Shown: positions 23,901-37,300 of the stretch, piece by piece | Numbering within the stretch: the first letter of the stretch is position 1 | Layout of the letters: each line of letters begins with the position of its first letter | Program-made: the position numbers and the translations under genes | Assembly (NCBI GenBank): GCA_030770545.1 | Contig: CM061096.1 | Coordinates: forward strand, 12,443,501-12,507,500 | Reading direction: 5' to 3' | Length of the DNA: 64,000 nt | Source: Macropodus opercularis | Lineage: Eukaryota > Chordata > Actinopteri > Anabantiformes > Osphronemidae | Notes under the pieces: generated by a model | What the model saw: only the letters and a program-made list of their open reading frames with translations | What the model was told of the DNA's origin: nothing | Databases searched by the model: none

Positions 23901-26900
23901 TGTTTTTGTGTGAACGTGTGTGTGTGTGTGTACGTGTGTGTGTGTGTGTGTGTGTTCATAAGACAGACTAAAGACCGAGGGCCAGGAAGCAGAGAGGCAA
24001 AGTGTTTTGGCAAATTGAAAATGTTAATCTCTTTCATCCAAACATTACTAAGGACTGAAGATGAGCAGAGGTGGAGATGTACACGAGACAGTCACACAAC
24101 CACACCAACATCCATGACCCAGTCAGTGCGATTGTCTTTTGTTTCACTCACATACAACTGTAGACTCGCTCACTCTGAACATGTGACATAAGCTTCTTTA
24201 CACTTTACTGTGTGCCTCAGCCCAACTCTAATCCATTCATCCACACCTGTGTCTGTAATGCACCCATAGATTATGTACATACACACCCCACTGTTCACTA
24301 AGGCGCTCGCAATGTCTTATGTCCACTGTGCTGAGGTACTAAGTAGGGATTACAGTCAGGCTGTCAATATTAGGAGGCTGTGGTTGAAGAGTGAAGGGGG
24401 GCTTTTATTGCAATCATTTTCATTTATTAAGTGGTTGTGGTTGGTCACATCTTCCATCCAGATACAAAGCTCAGGCCAGCAGCCAATCAGCTAAACAGAG
24501 CACAAGACAGAAACTAGAAAAGATTATTTCCAGAGAAATTACGTGGGAGAGCTGTTATTTTGTTGAACAGACGCCAACTGCCTATTGGCTGCTGACCGGC
24601 AAGAAATAAGGTCAAATTTAGGCTCTGAATGTCGACCAAAACAAGACAAAAAGTTTACTAAGAGAAAGATTGGAAAGATTTACCAAGAATAATTCAACAC
24701 AAAAACATTACCAAAACATCTGACTAAGCTCCACATAGGTTTGGCATGTGTGCATGTGTCACAGTTCAAATTTCAATTTATTACACAGTTCATTACACAA
24801 AAAATATGTTATTACACATAAGTAATGAGATGCAAAAAAAACAAATTTTGCCCTGTGTGCACAGTTTTTGCATCTCATTACCCACAAAGCTGAGTTGGAT
24901 CCCTATTAAACAGACTTGCTCCTGCAAAACAGTAACTGTAACAACTAACAGTTGTTTGTTACTTTTGGGAAGTATTTTATTTACTTATGTCCTTGTGCTA
25001 TGCTAGGCTGATGGATAAGTGTATGGTTTGTGTACTTGCAAACAACTGTACAAACCCTGATATTGATGTTTTCACTTTAATGTGATGCTTTGTTTCTTAC
25101 GTGTAAATGCACAATACATAATAAATGTTTTTAAATCCATTTAAAAGAATAACAGAATAACCAGGTTGTTAGAAATGGGGCGTTGTGAAGAGTGATTTGT
25201 ATTTCACTGACAGTAACATTAACTAATAGCAGTGGCCTAAAGAATAACACACAATTACACACTGAGCCGTATAGTGAATTGCAGAAGTAGGTCTGCGGTT
25301 CCACATGACTGGTATAAATCAAGGTTAAGTCAGTGGTGGGTCATGTGTAGCGGCATGGATGTATGTCACAGGCACTAAGGACATTCACTGGCTGGAGCCT
25401 CTGCTTTGTTCTCACTCATCCCTCCTGCAGCTGCAGAGCGGCTTCAGTGGATCACTGCCCCGTGCTGTTGTGCTGCTCTCCTCACAAAATGTACAAGACA
25501 ATTTTGTCATATCTATATTTATTTTTAATACAAGCTTGCCTTATATACGAGGAACAGTCGGGTCACATGCAACCATTTATTGTGTACAATAGTACTAATG
25601 CATGAGTAAGAACACAGGTTGCCTGACTGTTAAAGCCACAGTGCAGCATTGGAGGCAAAAAGATGATGGATGGGCGGGTGGAAGACTCTTAAAGGTAGAT
25701 AAATCAAACTGTGGTGGTTGTGTCTTTATGCAGCTCGTCACTGGCTGCTGATGTGACTGCAGCAGCTCCCCCAAACAGAACTGAGTGTGAGACTGGGAGA
25801 GAAGCTGAGTCCCACAGGCAGCTTTGCCACATAAAGGAAGGCAGATTGAAAGGCTGTGCACTGGGATCGAAGTGTGTGCGCGTGTGTGAGGAGGGCATAT
25901 TGTGCACGGTTTGTGTCACTGTGTAGCTGTGGTCGCGCTTGTTTTTGTGTGGCAACATGGTGAGTGTGACGGGCTCTGCTTGGGCTGCTGGGGCTGTTGA
26001 CTTGTGGTTGTGTTTTTGCATGTCAAATAATACATGGAAAGCAATGCAATGATGCAATGTCTTACTAATTTGCTTACTAATTCTAGTCCCATGCATATTG
26101 AGTTTTAATATACTCTTGAGAATGAATAGCAATGAGAACTATATTGAGATACTGTAATATCTCAGGTTCATTCTCAATTCAAACTAGGAACAATAGATGA
26201 ATAAAACATCATTTGGTCTAAATAAGGTTTATATACACATACAAAGAAAAATGTCCCAGATCGGCTTCTTGCACACAGTCAACCCCTGCTAATCAGCTGT
26301 GCAGATGCACATAGACGTAAATGTTGAACTGAGCTTTTTTTACGTGGTTCACACGTAAACTGTCACCCTCCGAAAGAGAGCTTGAATATGCACACAGTCA
26401 GCTTTCCACAACGTTGGGAAACACATTTATCTCTGTGTGTGGAGATATTTGACACACAAAGCATTACCACAATGGTCTCACTGCTATCAAACAGACGTTT
26501 GGGAGTACAGTAGCTGACTGCAACTGAATCAGTAGCGGTGGTTTAAGACGTCTGAAGAACTGACTGATGGAGTAGGAATGGCCACACAGACACACACTGA
26601 TGTCCTCCAACCCCCACCAATCCTGACCCTCACCCCTGATTTCCATTTCTATGGTTCGCTCTCATCAGCAGAGGGGCTGTTGTGGCGCTATTAGAGCCAA
26701 CAAGATTTATCCGTTCCTTAGCCAATCAACAAGCTTATATAACAGGCCCACTTTCATACACATTGCTAGTAGCAACATTGTTTTCGCCTCACAGGCAGGC
26801 ACTCAGGAGGATTTTGGGGTTGAATGGAGAAGGGGGGAGAGGGGCGAACAAGACTGGAGAGAATACAGAGTAGGCAGGAATGAGACATCGATAAGCTGGA

Positions 26901-29216
26901 AAACAAGGAGAAAAGCAAGTGTCTATGAAAGAATGTGTCTGAGATTGAGATTAGGGAGAAAGGGAGCCACACCTGGGTGTTCAAGGAGAAGCAGGAAAGG
27001 AGGGAATACAGGGGAGAAAATGGTCTTTAATTACAGCTGAGATGCGATTGTGTGAGTGATCTGTTTAACCAACATTTAACTCAATCAAACGGACAACTCA
27101 AACGCATAATGGACTATCTTTAGACAACACTGGTGGCTCGCTGGCATCGATTAGCATGCAACTTAATTAAGTTATTGAAGTTATTGATGATGTGAACTAA
27201 TGCATGCACTGCTTTCGTGCACATGTGCTTTAGGTCAGGGCACGTCCAGATGTGCAGGAGCTGCGCCAGTGGCAGAGAGAACTGCGAGAACAACATGACA
27301 TTTTCAAAACTGTCAAACAGTTTTGGGCCCAACAAGAGAGTCGAGGTGAGGGCATCCAAACACATGCACTCACATGGTCTCGCTGAATGCTGTGCCGCAG
27401 GCCTGCTGGCAACACAATGCCATTGATCTTGAATGTTCTCCTGTGGCCTGATACGCAGGCAGAGTGCCAACGCAAATTAACACTGACACACATAAATGCG
27501 TTGGTGTTAACCCATCCAGCTCTATTCACACGCTCTTCCTGTAAATGGACACATACTATTTATCAGCTCAGGTCTACACTCTTAACACACATATCAACTG
27601 CAGAGGTTTGAAGTATAAGCAGAGAAGTAGTCTGAGAGCAGTGACAGAGAGAGAACGAGGGCAGTTAAAGAGAAAGACGCAAGACGAAGGAGTAGGCGAA
27701 TGAGAAAATTGCAATAGAAGGAGAGAGAAAAATGTCTGCAGGGCTTAGTGTTTGTGACAGAGATGTAGAGCATAGAGGAAGCTTGGGATACAATGAAGAA
27801 TGGATGAGATACAGAGGCTGAAATGATTAAATGCATCTAAGTCTGTCGTCTGTATGTGTGTGTGTACGTGAGGGACAGAGTAGCAGCTGAGAATGCAGAC
27901 CCTCGTCCAGTGCGACTGACAGGCACAGGAGCTCAGGTAGAATAACAAAACAACGCAGTGTTTGTGTTCTGTGTCCAGAGCTGATGGTGCCTATAGAATG
28001 AACCTACACTGAGCTGTTCTACATGTTAATCAGCAACTTGAGCCCGTCTGATTGGGTTGTAGTAGTTAGTCGTTGCGTCTTTGTGTTTGGACCAGCGCCA
28101 TCATACGTGCATGTTTCCACACTGATCCATCCCAGACAACAAAGGCGCTAACTCCTGACGAACATTCTTCCCCTGGGGTGTAACATCCACGCTGCTGCTG
28201 CTGCTGCACTACTGCTGACCTGACATTCTAGCAGGGGGCCTGTGTTTGCACACACTTTTTCCCTGAATGGAGGCTGTTTTTTGACTTCTTCGTACGAAGA
28301 TCATGTGAAATTGATGTAAACCAGTAATGTGTGTGATGACTGGGTTATGTTTATTGAGGTGAGGGGGGGGGACTTGGACAGAGAGAGAGAAGTTACTTAG
28401 GGAAGCCCCCTCCCTTAAGTACACATGCTCAAGAAATCCAGCAACAGCTGCACTCATCTCACTTGAGGAGACCCGCATTTGATCCCTCGTCTCCATTTCA
28501 CGTTTTGCTGTCTGAAATCAGAATTAGTCAGAGATGGATGAAAAACAATGAGGCAAAAAGCAAAGTAACCCAGAGAGCAAACACACACTGACCCCCCTGG
28601 TTAAAAGGTCACGGCTCATTGGACAGGTGCAGCTCTCAGCAGCTCATGAATCACCCCAACGTTGTCCTTGACTGTAGCCTGACAGTTTTTTACCATCAGC
28701 GCAAGCACTGTTAAAGCCAAGTAGTTTGACATCGTTCCTCACCTTCCTGCTAATGTTGGAAGTAACAATGGTAAATGGGATTGCTTTTATTAAAACACCA
28801 ATTCATGTTCTTGACAATAGTTTATTTTGAAATGAGACCTTTGATAGAAATGCTTGCCCTTTGCATTTTAAATATATATCGTTGAGATGAACCTGTCTCA
28901 TTTCTAAATGATGAAAATGAATTATGGCCTTAAAACACAAACCTAAAGATGCAATTCTTGTTTGCTTCCAGCCGGCTCAGCCATGACAGATGTTCCTGAA
29001 AGTCCACAGCCTGGCAACTCAGATGTGTCTATACACGTGGTTCCCCCGACCCCACAGACCAGCATGGCCCACACCCACACCTCCCAGATGACCCCTGAAG
29101 CTGGTGAGTGGCTGACCCCCAGCGAGCAGGAAATGGCCTCCATATCACTCAATAATGTCCTGATTGTAGCTGAGCCTGGTTCAACAACATTAATAGGAGC
29201 TCACTACCTGAGATAG
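20928..29216 (+). CDS. iqck: IQ motif-containing protein K, 8 coding exons
   Basis: Coding exons: 20928-20979, 21052-21114, 21279-21376, 21469-21521, 21625-21702, 21886-21970, 27234-27345, 28972-29216. They total 786 nt and give 261 residues (human about 287). Matches to human IQCK from memory include LWEQVCEEY, FPVLLPGLEALL, CFERKMTSF, CDFLTEWLYN, IPFV, PRPPLPL, QELRQWQRELRE and FWAQQE. The IQ motif IQAFWRGYKVR (about 135-145) has the calmodulin-binding spacing IQxxxRGxxxR and spans the exon 6/7 junction. The family has no established biochemical role; a ciliary role is inferred only from the X-box-like promoter. About 50 residues present in human between EYxAE and FPVLLPG are shorter here. 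A strong donor (G|gtgagt, 29104) lies inside the last exon, so another C-terminus is possible. The gene converges on gprc5b. Confidence 0.9.
22863..22876 (+). promoter_or_regulatory. CTCF-like motif CCAGCAGGGGGCAA
   Basis: Matches the CTCF core consensus at 13 of 14 positions (final base A instead of C/G). It lies in iqck intron 6. Confidence 0.45.
23896..23955. repeat. Interrupted (TG)n microsatellite
   Basis: About 60 bp of TG repeats interrupted by tttt, aac and tac. Confidence 0.9.
24822..24881. repeat. Perfect 17-bp inverted repeat with 26-nt loop
   Basis: The left arm 24822-24838 (gtaatgagatgcaaaaa) is exactly complementary to the right arm 24865-24881. The RNA would fold into a stem of 17 pairs with a 26-nt loop. 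No transposon ends were recognised. It may be a small MITE remnant or a transcribed hairpin. Confidence 0.85.
26116..26177. repeat. Nested hairpin (11-bp outer stem, 7-bp inner stem)
   Basis: The outer arms TTGAGAATGAA (26116-26126) and TTCATTCTCAA (26167-26177) enclose the inner arms TGAGATA (26145-26151) and TATCTCA (26158-26164). It is in iqck intron 6, and its function is unknown. Confidence 0.75.
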
Positions 29217-31099
29217 ACAGGTTGGTTCTGTTTAATGGAAAAGGACATTAACCTTGGGTTGATGTCAAATTAGGCAAAGTGATCAGTCAAACAAGTACTT
29301 AAAAACGCCTGTAACCTATTGGATGTGGCCAGGCAGGAATTTATGGTCTGAGATCCCCGTCTAATTACTGGATTGCTTTTATTGCCTTTTTGATGGATCA
29401 CTTCCCTTCACGAGTCTCACCCAACAAAAGAACACTGTGGTGACATTTGCATACTATACAGCTGGGAATTCAAACCCTTGCAACAGCCTTAGTATTTCCT
29501 CACTGGAAGATAAAACATTTCCTTGACTGTCATTTCCCTTTTTCTTAGTAATAGATATCACTCCACAAAGGAGGTTATAACGTGTCCACTCAAGCCAGGA
29601 AGTGAGGCCAGAGAAAGGTGACTCTGCATGCATGGCAGGACTTTCAGTCCTGGTAACAGGAAAGGAAATTATCCCGTCATGGCAACAGAGAATAAAAAAG
29701 GATTAAAAAAATACTGAGACGTCTGGTCAATATTTACCGACACGCACCTTCTACCTTCACCTTCTGGTTCACGCAAAAGAAATGATCAATGCAGTGATTA
29801 GATTGTACTATTAAAGCCATTATAACTAATATATCTTCTGATGGTAAAGTTTAGTTTTAGAAAAACTATGAGGATTAACGTTACCTCCTCACTTGTTACC
29901 AATAAATACCAATTTCCACCATATACTGTAGACATGTTTCTGGATTGGCTCAATATATAAAAACCTGCCATTAACATAAAAACCACTCATTAACTCACCT
30001 TCAACACATGGCAAAAATATTAACATCACAATAAACACTATACATATTTTACATATATGAAATATTGTAGATAAATTATCTTACAAATATTTGTATTTTT
30101 CTACAATGTTGCATGATGTTGCAACCTTTACATGGTTTGTTTTAAGGCCAGACGTGCTCCATCGCCCCTGCTCAGCTCTGTTTTTGTGGCCAGGAGTAAT
30201 CAAACATCATTTTAAATGTCACGGCTCAGATGTGGAAAGTTTAGCAAATTCGATTTGCAAAAATACTGCGGATGAAAAGACTGCATGCTGCTCGGTGGAC
30301 TCTGCAGCTGTCTGCTCCGCTTGATGCCATTTTATCCAGACTGTGCCAGTTTTCAGTGTCCTGACCGTGTGTCAATTAAAGGGAATAAAGTGCACTCCTG
30401 GCATATTTCCATTACTCCTTGAACCAGGCCTACCTGAGAGGATACGTCTGGTTTCCTCTCAAGCGTCTCTGCAGAGCAGCGTGGCGGCGGCTTGTGACGG
30501 ATGACTTTCCTGACCATCCCAGTCACTGATGCACTCTGCCTCACAGCGAGGAGGGTCATGTATTTCCTTTTGAAGGTATGAGGATGCCTGGGAGACAGCT
30601 GCCACCCGGTATGGTGATAAAACAGTTCATTTCATTCTGGGGACATTTGATAGTGCAGTCAGCTCCATGGAGTATGGCAGCACCAGGCCCGACTGAAACT
30701 GGATCGCACAGCAGCAGGAGGGAGGGGCACCAGGCTGTGAGAGCAAAGCCAGATAACAACTGGTCCTGGCCTGCGACTCCAGGCTGACGTGTGTGTGTAT
30801 GAACCAGAAACGTGCAGATCCACGTTCGCTAGTTTCACGCCGATTATAAGCTACAGTCACAAAATATCCTTAAATTGTTATTACAGTTATTTCTCTGGTT
30901 AAGAACTCAAATTATATGAGCTGCTTACTTGAAATAAACAGAGATATAACATGTTAATTACTGTCATTTAAAGATGCAAATGAGCATGATGATGGTAACT
31001 TACTGACATTTGTGTCACCTTCAACTTTTTAACCAGGCTCTTATTTTGACACATAACCCCCCCAACAAAAAACAACACATCCAATTTAAAGTTACCTAC
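29217..31099. other. iqck 3'UTR and the convergent gap to gprc5b
   Basis: AT-rich non-coding sequence. A sense AATAAA at 29691-29696 could end iqck about 480 nt after its stop. The rest has no supported coding sequence. The two neighbouring genes point toward each other across this interval. Confidence 0.5.
29691..29696 (+). terminator. iqck: Candidate polyadenylation signal of iqck
   Basis: The first sense AATAAA after the proposed iqck stop codon, followed by an A-rich stretch. If the last exon splices on at 29104 the true end would differ. Confidence 0.4.
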
Positions 31100-34000
31100 A
31101 AACATGACACTTTTATTGAACATTTTTTTCCTGAATCAGTTACAGAAACAAGAGTTAACAGTTTTTTTTCTTTTTCTAATCAGGGGAATTAATTTCTATA
31201 CATAGGCATGCTGCGTCACTGCACAGTCACAGCTGTGAAAACCAATATCACCCCTGTCAGCTGCCCCACTGGAACAGTCTGAAGGCAAGACAAATCAGGA
31301 GAGGACAGGCAAGGACAAGTCAAACCCAGGGAGGATGGGTGTTTAAACACGCTGCCCAGGGATGACAAACCTAACATATAGAAGTTTTGTGCAAATTTCA
31401 CCACAGTCTATTTGATTTTAAACACAGAGACAATACCAGTCAGATGATTCTCTTTTTTTAAACCCTTGAGTCTTCAAACTAACTGTTATTAGGTCCAGTA
31501 ATGTTGGCATTTTGTTCCTTTTTGGGGAATCGTATTACTTTGGACCGTTTACCCTGACTTTAGTCTTTTTGCTTCTCAACAACCAGCTCTCTTTTGTGTT
31601 TAAGAAAGCACAGACATTAAGTGTGTAATCCGATATACAATGAAAGTATGATTGCTGTCACATGACCTTTACATAAATAGTTTATATTCAAAAGTATGTC
31701 TGAGAAAGGTCTTACATGTAGAAATGGTGATAAGCATGCACAGATAGGTAGTCGACAAGTGCAAAATCTACGATTTCTTTTTTTTTTTACTTCACGTTGA
31801 GTGAAACGTCACAAGAATCGATACCTACTCCCTCAGCTTCAGAGCTTTGTCTCGTTATTGCTGACCACCCAAAACCCTGAGGACAGGTCTTCTTCCTGGG
31901 CTATGACTCATGGATCTGGGGTCTGTAGATCGTTTCTGACCAGGGATGGGCCAAACGGAGCCAAACATACTGTAGCAGGACAAGCTTTCTTTGGGCATGG
32001 AGCTGGCCTGCTAGCACCCGTCTTAATTTAGACAAGCCAGCCAGTAAGACATAAACACACACCAGCAGTTAAGGGTTTACCCGTAGCCTTTACTTAGTGG
32101 AGAGTTGCTGAGAGACCAGGGCATAAGAATTGTTGGTGGGCTTGAAGAAGATTTATTCAGCCCTTCCTGCTCTGTTAGGTGTAATTAACCCCAAATAATA
32201 ATAGAATACGTCTTTGATTAAATGTGAAATGTCAAAAACTTTAACAGCAATTGAAATTTTTCAGAAAAATAAAAATACATATTTTTTAAAATCAAACTGT
32301 TGCAGCAAATAGTGGTTCTTTGCAGGACATACAAAGCATGTAAATCCTTATTAATAATGACAAATCATATCATATCATTTTCCTAAACGGTAAACAAAAA
32401 AAGCATATCTAATATGTCCAAATAGCTAATTTAAAAAAAATACTGTAAAAGACAGCAGCAAGAGAAAAATGTAGCAACAAGCAAGTGTATGAACACAAAC
32501 CAAACCAGTTAAACATAATGTTTAAACAACTGTTTTCAGTTTTCCAGGGGTTTTATGAGACTGGTGTCTAAACTCAGCCTACAGTTAAAATAAAAAAAGT
32601 AAGTAAGCAAGCATCGTTGTACAGCAATACTATGTACACAGCTTCTCTGGTGAGAGCTGGTGCCACGATGAAGGGACACGGCGTGAAAACACAGACTCCG
32701 GTGAAACAAGACTCCTCCTTGGCGCGAAGACTTGAGCTATAGCCGATCGCAAAGGTGGAGGAGTGAGTGAGTGACAGACGCTTCAGCAGATAAAGACAAC
32801 AACCACACACAGCAGTCATGCACAGACAGGCCAGGGAGCCATTTTCTCGCACAGATCGGAGGCTCACTGAAGGAAGCGAGTCACATGGACTCCCCCTGGA
32901 CCGTCTCTCGCCATCTCCCCTCGCTCCTTGCGTCCTCCCTTCCTGCCTTCTCCTCCATTTGATCTCCCGCTTTCTACTTTGCGCTGTGAATCTGATCTTT
33001 CAGGCTCTAGAATATCTCCACACACCAGCCACAGCTCTAAATATAGCCTGACCGTTTTGACGACTGTATCTGCATCAGTGTCGTTCCTGTGGTTCAGTGC
33101 CTCACAGGGAAGTTGCGTGTAGAAGTATTTAGCACCAGAAAGCAACCTTAACTCCTGACATGCATGAAATCACGACACACGTACGCACACATAAACACAG
33201 ATAGAGGAACTAAGAACAGGAGGTCTTTCAGTTCTCCGACCATTTCCTCGCCCTGTTTCCTGCTGATATAAAGTGGCAGCTCTCCTGCTTGGTTCAAACC
33301 GCCAGTGGCCAACAGAGATGTGGGAGAGCAGCACAGCAGTCTGACCTAGATTCAGAGTCTGAACCAGCGCATCCCCGTTGGTGCAAGACGCCTCCTTCGT
33401 CCGGTCCGTATCCACCCTGCGTCGTTTACCTACCGGCAGTTCGTTAGCAGCTTACAACCCCTCTGTCCAGGTGCTCCGCGCTGCTTTTCACGTGCTTGCA
33501 GTTAGTGGTGACGCCTTTTCAGGGTTTCACAGTTTCTCTTTGCACAGTGTCCATGCAAGTGGGAGGATGCGGCAAAGTGAAAAAAGTTACGTGTTTTATA
33601 TTCACAGACGTTAAACAGAGATCGAGAGGGAGGAAAAGGGCTGGAAGTAACAGTCTCGGGGGGTTGGTTTGTTGGGGTGTTGAGTGATGTAGGGACTACA
33701 CACACACACACTCTCTTTCCTCTCTTACACTGTTCATACGCACCCACATAGCCTGGATTTGTTTTTTAGGAGAGTGCTGCTAGTGCTGTAGCGTTGGCCA
33801 TGTGTTCTCTCTTCACCTACGCTGTAGATGGATGGAGGACGGAGCCAAATGTTTCCACTCGAGCACCAGCATTGTGAAAAGCGGCGGAATAGGCATCGTG
33901 ACTGACAGGAAGAAGGAAGATGGAGCAGGAAAAAGCGCTAGATTTCACAGTTTTCAAGGATGCTTACAGTGCTGTAGTCTCAGGGGAGCAAATCAAACAA

Positions 34001-34338
34001 AGAGGAAAAGAATACTGCATGTTGGTATTTTCAGATCTGAGTCAGCATGTTTTCTTTTGCTGCTTGCTGGTCACACTTTGAAACCCTTCTATGGAGATAT
34101 GTGTGCTAGAAGAGCTTTAGCTCTGTCCTCCATGTCATCCCATTCTCACACACACTCATACAGTATTTGATTGGCACACAGTCAGTGGTAAAGTCTGTAC
34201 ACAGAGTCAAAGGGCCTTCTTGGCGTCACTATTTAAAGTCCAATCCACGCAGACGGCCCCTCGTCTCTGACACACCCGTCCTCGCCGCCACCATCCTCGT
34301 CTTCTTTTTGCTACCTATCCTCTTTCCAGCCCTGTCAC
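31100..34338 (-). other. gprc5b: Likely gprc5b 3'UTR
   Basis: About 3.2 kb lies below the gprc5b stop without a supported coding exon on either strand. Minus-strand AATAAA hexamers occur at 32152-32157 and 31112-31117, so the transcript may end near 31095 or 32135. Mammalian GPRC5B also has a long 3'UTR, as far as I recall. The extent is inferred. Confidence 0.45.
31112..31117 (-). terminator. gprc5b: Candidate distal polyadenylation signal of gprc5b
   Basis: TTTATT on the + strand, read as AATAAA on the gene strand. It is the most distal candidate; 32152-32157 is a nearer one. Confidence 0.4.
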
Positions 34339-37300
34339 TCACCACAGCTGCCGCCCCGTGTAGGTTGGAGGAGCAGAGGGCACCTGTAGGAGAAACAATT
34401 AGGTCTGTAAATGGTAGGGTATCGTCTACTGTGTTCACACATGCATTTTCCTCACATGCACCTGGAAGCTGATTTTCCCATTCGCACCTTTAAGTCATGT
34501 TTGACTAAAGCTCTTTGTTTCAAACTAAGTTTTTCTCCTTAAGGGCTTCAAGTTTGTTTACTCTCTAAAATCTCTTTAACAGGATGATTGGACCTTCAAG
34601 CTGCCAAATTTCAGAGCAGATTAAAGAGATGTTGATTGAAAAAAACCTTCATCCTGGCCATATATTTACAGCAGTTGGCTTTACAAGCAGATGCAAATGA
34701 TTAGAGGACATTTTTGCTTCTCCTCCCGGGCTACGCAGTCCACTGCTCTACCCTCTGACTGGTGGACGTTTAACTTTGCGGCACCAGTCAGGGCTGTAAA
34801 AAGGCTCCAAATGACAGTACAAAAGAAAACGCCAGTAAATTAATGATGGGTTATAGCTAAACATCTAAACTGGAAAAGTTCATGTTTGTCTGTCACACAG
34901 TAGCTGCCTGTCCCAGCTTTTTAAAGCAAACTGCGCCACACAAAGCTGGAACAAATCTCTAAATGTAATGCCTGTCCCATCTCTGGCACTGAATGAAGCT
35001 CACAGGCATGAAGCTACAGCCCGAATCATCGTAACTTAATGCAAAGGCTGCGTACGAGAGGAAACGGATAGCCGGGCTCTGACTAAGCGTAAGCACACCC
35101 GCCTACGAGCTTGTCTGCAGCTCACAAACTAACACTGTATGTCATATTTTCCCTCCGTACAAAAAGTGTAGTGTTAAAATGAATTGGTGCTGGTGGGCTG
35201 ATTTTGGAAGCGTTGAACAAAGCCAGGTTGGTCTTAAATGCAGCCAAGAGCTGGTATTATATTAACACAGGGACTTATCTAAAAATGTAAATACTGAAGA
35301 TCTTTAAAACCTAAACTATCAACTTGCATTTGCTTCCTCACCTGTCTTCAATATTTCATGACATGAATCTACTTATATTCTTAGTAATATCTTATGCAAA
35401 CTGCATCCCATATACGTATGCAGGATAACGGAGCTTAAGGAGAAGTGTGCTGACTACATAACAGGCCGAGCTCCAATTTCTAGGAATAGTGACTACAAAT
35501 GATCTTTTAGTCACAGAAGAGTGTTGCCTCAGCCTTTTAGCCTCGGGTTGTGTATGAGCTGGTGTGTTGTGCTGTTTTGTGGTTGGCCTAATTCATATCA
35601 CAGTTGCTGAAAAGCGGTCACCTGTGCCAGCCACAGTGCCCATTCATTCTGCATAATGAGGGGTGTGACAGGCCGACTGACAGCCGCATCAGTCATCGCG
35701 CAGATCACGCTGCAGTTTATTTACACACACAGGAGAAAATTCTCTCACAATCACCTGGACACGAATCAGTGTTGAATGAGTCACCATTAGTGACAAACCC
35801 ATCCATGCATGTGCACAAACCCGGGCGCGTGAACATGCACACACACGACCTGATAATGCACGCACACACTCACACGTCTCCCTCATTCTGGTGCAGTGAC
35901 GCATGGTCTTGAACGCACAAATGTGCATGCAGTCTCGTCGGCGTGGTCGAATGAGAGAGCGGCGTGTATGCGGCGTGTACCTGTGACTGGGAGGAGGTAC
36001 TCACCGCTCCCCCGTTCAGGATCATGGTCATCTCGGTGGGCTGGTAGACGTTGCTGCGGAAAGGAGCACTGGGCCTGGCTCCGGTGTTACTGTTATGCTG
36101 CCCAGCACCGCCACCGCTCCTCAAGCCTGGCATGGCAGAGGGAGAGAGGCGGACAGACATTACTCACTGTCACCTACTACACCACTCGCGGTGCAATCCT
36201 GCACCAAACTATTTTTTATCTTGTACTTATTTCTAGCTGCATGCAAATATTTCCTGGTGTTCTATTCATCGCTTTGGCCTGTTTTCCTCCCACCCACAGG
36301 CTGCCCACATGTTTCATGTCTGCCGTCTTTACAGTACCTGCTGTGTTCTCATCGTTGTATCCGTAGCCCTGGTTCTCCACAAACTGCCTGTGAGAAAGAG
36401 GGATGTCTTCGTCAAAGCTGGTCTCCCTCATCCGTGTGGAGTTCTGGGAGGTGTCAAAGTAATCTGGAGCAGTGGGCTGTGGTGGGGGTCTCAGGCAGAT
36501 GTGAGATTCAGGAATGGCATGGAAGATTAGCAGCAACCATCCCTGAGCCACCAAGGCAATGGCCAGTGTTGGATCATCCCAGTCTGGAGACCTCCCGAGC
36601 CAAGCGTTGCCAAACAGATAGAAGCCCACCCAGGCCACCCACAGCAGCAGCGACAGCAGGCAGGTCACCAGCAGCCAGACGGCACTGCAGCGCCACTGAC
36701 GTGTCTTACCGCACAGAGCCAAGGAGGCGGCCGTCAGCGCAGCTAGCAGAAGGGCCAGCACATAGCTACAGGCTAGTGAGAAGTCCACGGGCAGGTACTG
36801 ACAGCCCGTTCGTCCCTCCCTTATCACGGTTAGGAGCAGCCACTCGGCGGCGATGATGCCCTGCACAGCACTCAAACCCAACGCCAAGCCGGTCAGGGCA
36901 CAGCCGCCAGGGCTCCGGCGTTCCCGGCCCAACCGGCGCAGACGGACGCCTTGCACCAGCAAGCAGGAGAAGCAGATGGCAAACAGGAGACCCCACAGGG
37001 CTCTGCGGAGTAGACATAATAACTCGTCCTGCTCGATCAGGTAAGCGAAGCTCAGGCCGAACAAGCCGAGGATTCCCAGAAGCAGCAGGAGGATGGGTCC
37101 CACGCCGCTGCGTTTCTCAGCCTCACTGACGTGGCGTAAACGGCACAGGAGGACAAGCGCTAGCAAGATGGCAGCCAGCACCCCACCAGCAGCCACTGAT
37201 TCCACAGCCACGCCCCATATGGAGTCCAGGTCACAGAGGAGGGTGTAGGGACGCACGAGGCCCCAGCCGCAGCCCCTTGGAAGAGCCTCGGAGTTCTCAA

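Larger units (their letters stand above)
21971..27233 (+). other. iqck: iqck intron 6 with simple repeats and foldbacks
   Basis: A 5.26 kb intron splitting the IQ motif (donor gtacgc, acceptor tttag). It holds a CTCF-like site (22863), a long TG/CG-interrupted microsatellite (23896-23955), a 17-bp perfect foldback (24822-24881) and a nested hairpin (26116-26177). Open frames inside do not resemble proteins. Confidence 0.7.

Noticed and set aside
28192..28208. (CTG)n run in iqck intron 7
   Set aside because: Only about six copies; not unusual.
36095..36856. 253-codon open frame on the + strand
   Set aside because: It is antisense to the gprc5b coding exon; GC-rich coding sequence on the minus strand keeps it open.
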